A stretch of 64,000 nucleotides of DNA from Roseomonas sp. GTDB lineage: Bacteria; Pseudomonadota; Alphaproteobacteria; Acetobacterales; Acetobacteraceae. Position 1 is the stretch's first letter. Each line of letters opens with the position of its first letter. The stretch spans positions 1 through 64,000 of the forward strand of contig JADCFP010000078.1 of the NCBI GenBank assembly GCA_020249465.1, in the 5' to 3' direction. The notes below the pieces were generated by a model. That model was not told where the DNA came from. It searched no databases and saw only the letters and a program-made list of their open reading frames with translations. This document shows positions 63,148-64,000 of the stretch, piece by piece. The translations under genes were made by a program, and so were the position numbers.

Positions 63148-64000
63148 TCAGGAAGCGAGCCAGAGATCGTGCCAGGATGAAGACGCCCAGCGCGGCGTAT
63201 TGGAATGATTGCGCAGGCGCCGATTGATGACGGAGACGAAAATCTGTTCGATCGGCATCCAAAGCGGCAATTCCGTATTCGCCCGGCGGACGAAATCGGC
63301 ATAAAGCGCCTTGCGCCGCGCCGGGTCCAATTCGGTCGCGGCAGCGTCAATAACGCGGTCCGTTTCGTCATCCGTCCAGCCCCATTGATTGGTCCAGGGT
63401 GCGCCGCGCGGCTGGCCGGAACGATACCAGACGGTGGTGGAAACGGCAGGGTCGTTGCGATACTGGTGCCAGCCGGTCGCGAGATCGAAATTCCAGTCAT
63501 TATAGACGGTGCGTAGGAACCCCGCCGCATCCAGGCGGACGATTTCAACGCGGATGCCGACCTCATTCAGCGATTGCTGGATGAAGGTGGACCATAGCGC
63601 GATATCCTCACCCCAGGGGGCTGGCGTCAGGCGCAGATTGAAGCGCACGCCGCCGGCACCGCGACGATGCCCGGCTTCATCCAGCAGGCGGTTCGCCTGG
63701 GCGCGGTTGAAGGGGTGTTGCGGCATATTCGCTGGATAGAAATCGGGTGAGGTGGTGGGGATCGGTCCCGTGCCAACCTTGGCGAAGGGACCCAGGAAGT
63801 TTTCGATGAAGAAGGGGATGTCCAGCGCATGCGCAATAGCGCGGCGCACGCGGATGTCGGCCAGGATCGGGTTGCGGAAATTGAATTCCAGCGTATTCGT
63901 CCGCGCATTGCCTTCATTGCCGCGTGTGGTCACTTCAAAGCGCGGGTCGCGGCCAAGCCGCGTGAAATCGGCGATGGAAAGGGCAGAGAAGGGGCTGAAC
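63148..64000 (-). CDS. ABC transporter binding protein (SBP family 5), partial
   Basis: C-terminal 283 residues of a family 5 binding protein; the frame is open through the right edge, so the start and signal peptide are outside. Recognisable parts are NTLEFNFRNPILADIRVRRAIAHALD (the VRRAIAHALD segment), LLDEAGHRRGAGGVRF and the end LWMPIEQIFVSVINRRL. It would deliver ligand to the two permeases downstream. Ligand unknown. Confidence 0.93.
   Translation of the reverse strand, partial: FSPFSALSIADFTRLGRDPRFEVTTRGNEGNARTNTLEFNFRNPILADIRVRRAIAHALDIPFFIENFLGPFAKVGTGPIPTTSPDFYPANMPQHPFNRAQANRLLDEAGHRRGAGGVRFNLRLTPAPWGEDIALWSTFIQQSLNEVGIRVEIVRLDAAGFLRTVYNDWNFDLATGWHQYRNDPAVSTTVWYRSGQPRGAPWTNQWGWTDDETDRVIDAAATELDPARRKALYADFVRRANTELPLWMPIEQIFVSVINRRLRNHSNTPRWASSSWHDLWLAS

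Noticed and set aside
1-64000. tRNA, rRNA, CRISPR array, transposase or phage genes
   Set aside because: Intergenic gaps are all short and showed no cloverleaf, repeat-spacer or recombinase features on reading.

Overview
The window is a gene-dense, high-GC chromosomal segment from an alphaproteobacterium. Several markers point there: a GcrA cell-cycle regulator, a MucR/Ros regulator, a CarD regulator, FdxA ferredoxin, OlsB and a Rhodobacter-type PmtA lipid enzyme, a flagellar DUF6468 protein and MotE. The overall style, with TRAP and peptide ABC transporters, amidohydrolases and many ATGA or TGATG gene junctions, fits Rhodospirillales and probably Acetobacteraceae (Roseomonas-like). That placement is inference. 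I see no rRNA, tRNA, CRISPR, insertion sequence or phage gene, and no gene-free stretch longer than about 300 bases.

Layout. 1-5777 (minus) is a flagellar/chemotaxis operon: fliL-fliM-DUF6468-motE-cheY-cheZ and then a large secreted protein cut by the window edge. Divergent from it, 6016-9263 (plus) is flgF-flgG-flgA-flgH, preceded by a textbook sigma-54 promoter. 9307-12281 holds olsB, mucR, a TusA-like gene, rimI and tsaB. 12355-16297 is a TRAP transporter (dctQM divergent from dctP) with an aldo/keto reductase. 16352-21625 (minus) reads helicase, hslR, fdxA, carD; this CarD has a 320-residue histone-H1-like N-terminal extension. 21725-32821 holds an MFS carrier, an M20 peptidase and a dipeptide-type ABC operon with two embedded amidohydrolases. 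32857-35063 holds a GNAT enzyme and ettA.

35160-40173 is the most striking metabolic block. A MarR regulator faces four genes that match the BadR / BadH-BadI-AliB-AliA set for cyclohexanecarboxylate ring opening to pimeloyl-CoA, with overlapping face-to-face promoters between them. The BadK hydratase needed for a complete route is not in the window.

40181-47229 contains an ABM enzyme, a fusion of a CoA-binding domain to O-acetylhomoserine sulfhydrylase, an aminotransferase, a DUF533 protein, an SDR with degenerate active-site residues in a compositionally different patch, PmtA and a DMT permease. 47315-52071 holds gcrA with its terminator, a MATE pump and alaS. 52110-54938 is a small catabolic group plus a lipoprotein. 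55089-58442 is the conserved yfgM-bamB-der block. 58504-64000 holds an MFS carrier and a second dipeptide-type ABC operon whose binding-protein gene is cut by the right edge.

Best candidates for new biology are the CoA-binding::MetY fusion, the H1-like CarD, the cyclohexanecarboxylate cluster in this lineage, the uptake-plus-amidohydrolase operon, and the uncharacterised proteins built into the flagellar operon. I did not find a clearly novel defence or mobile system.
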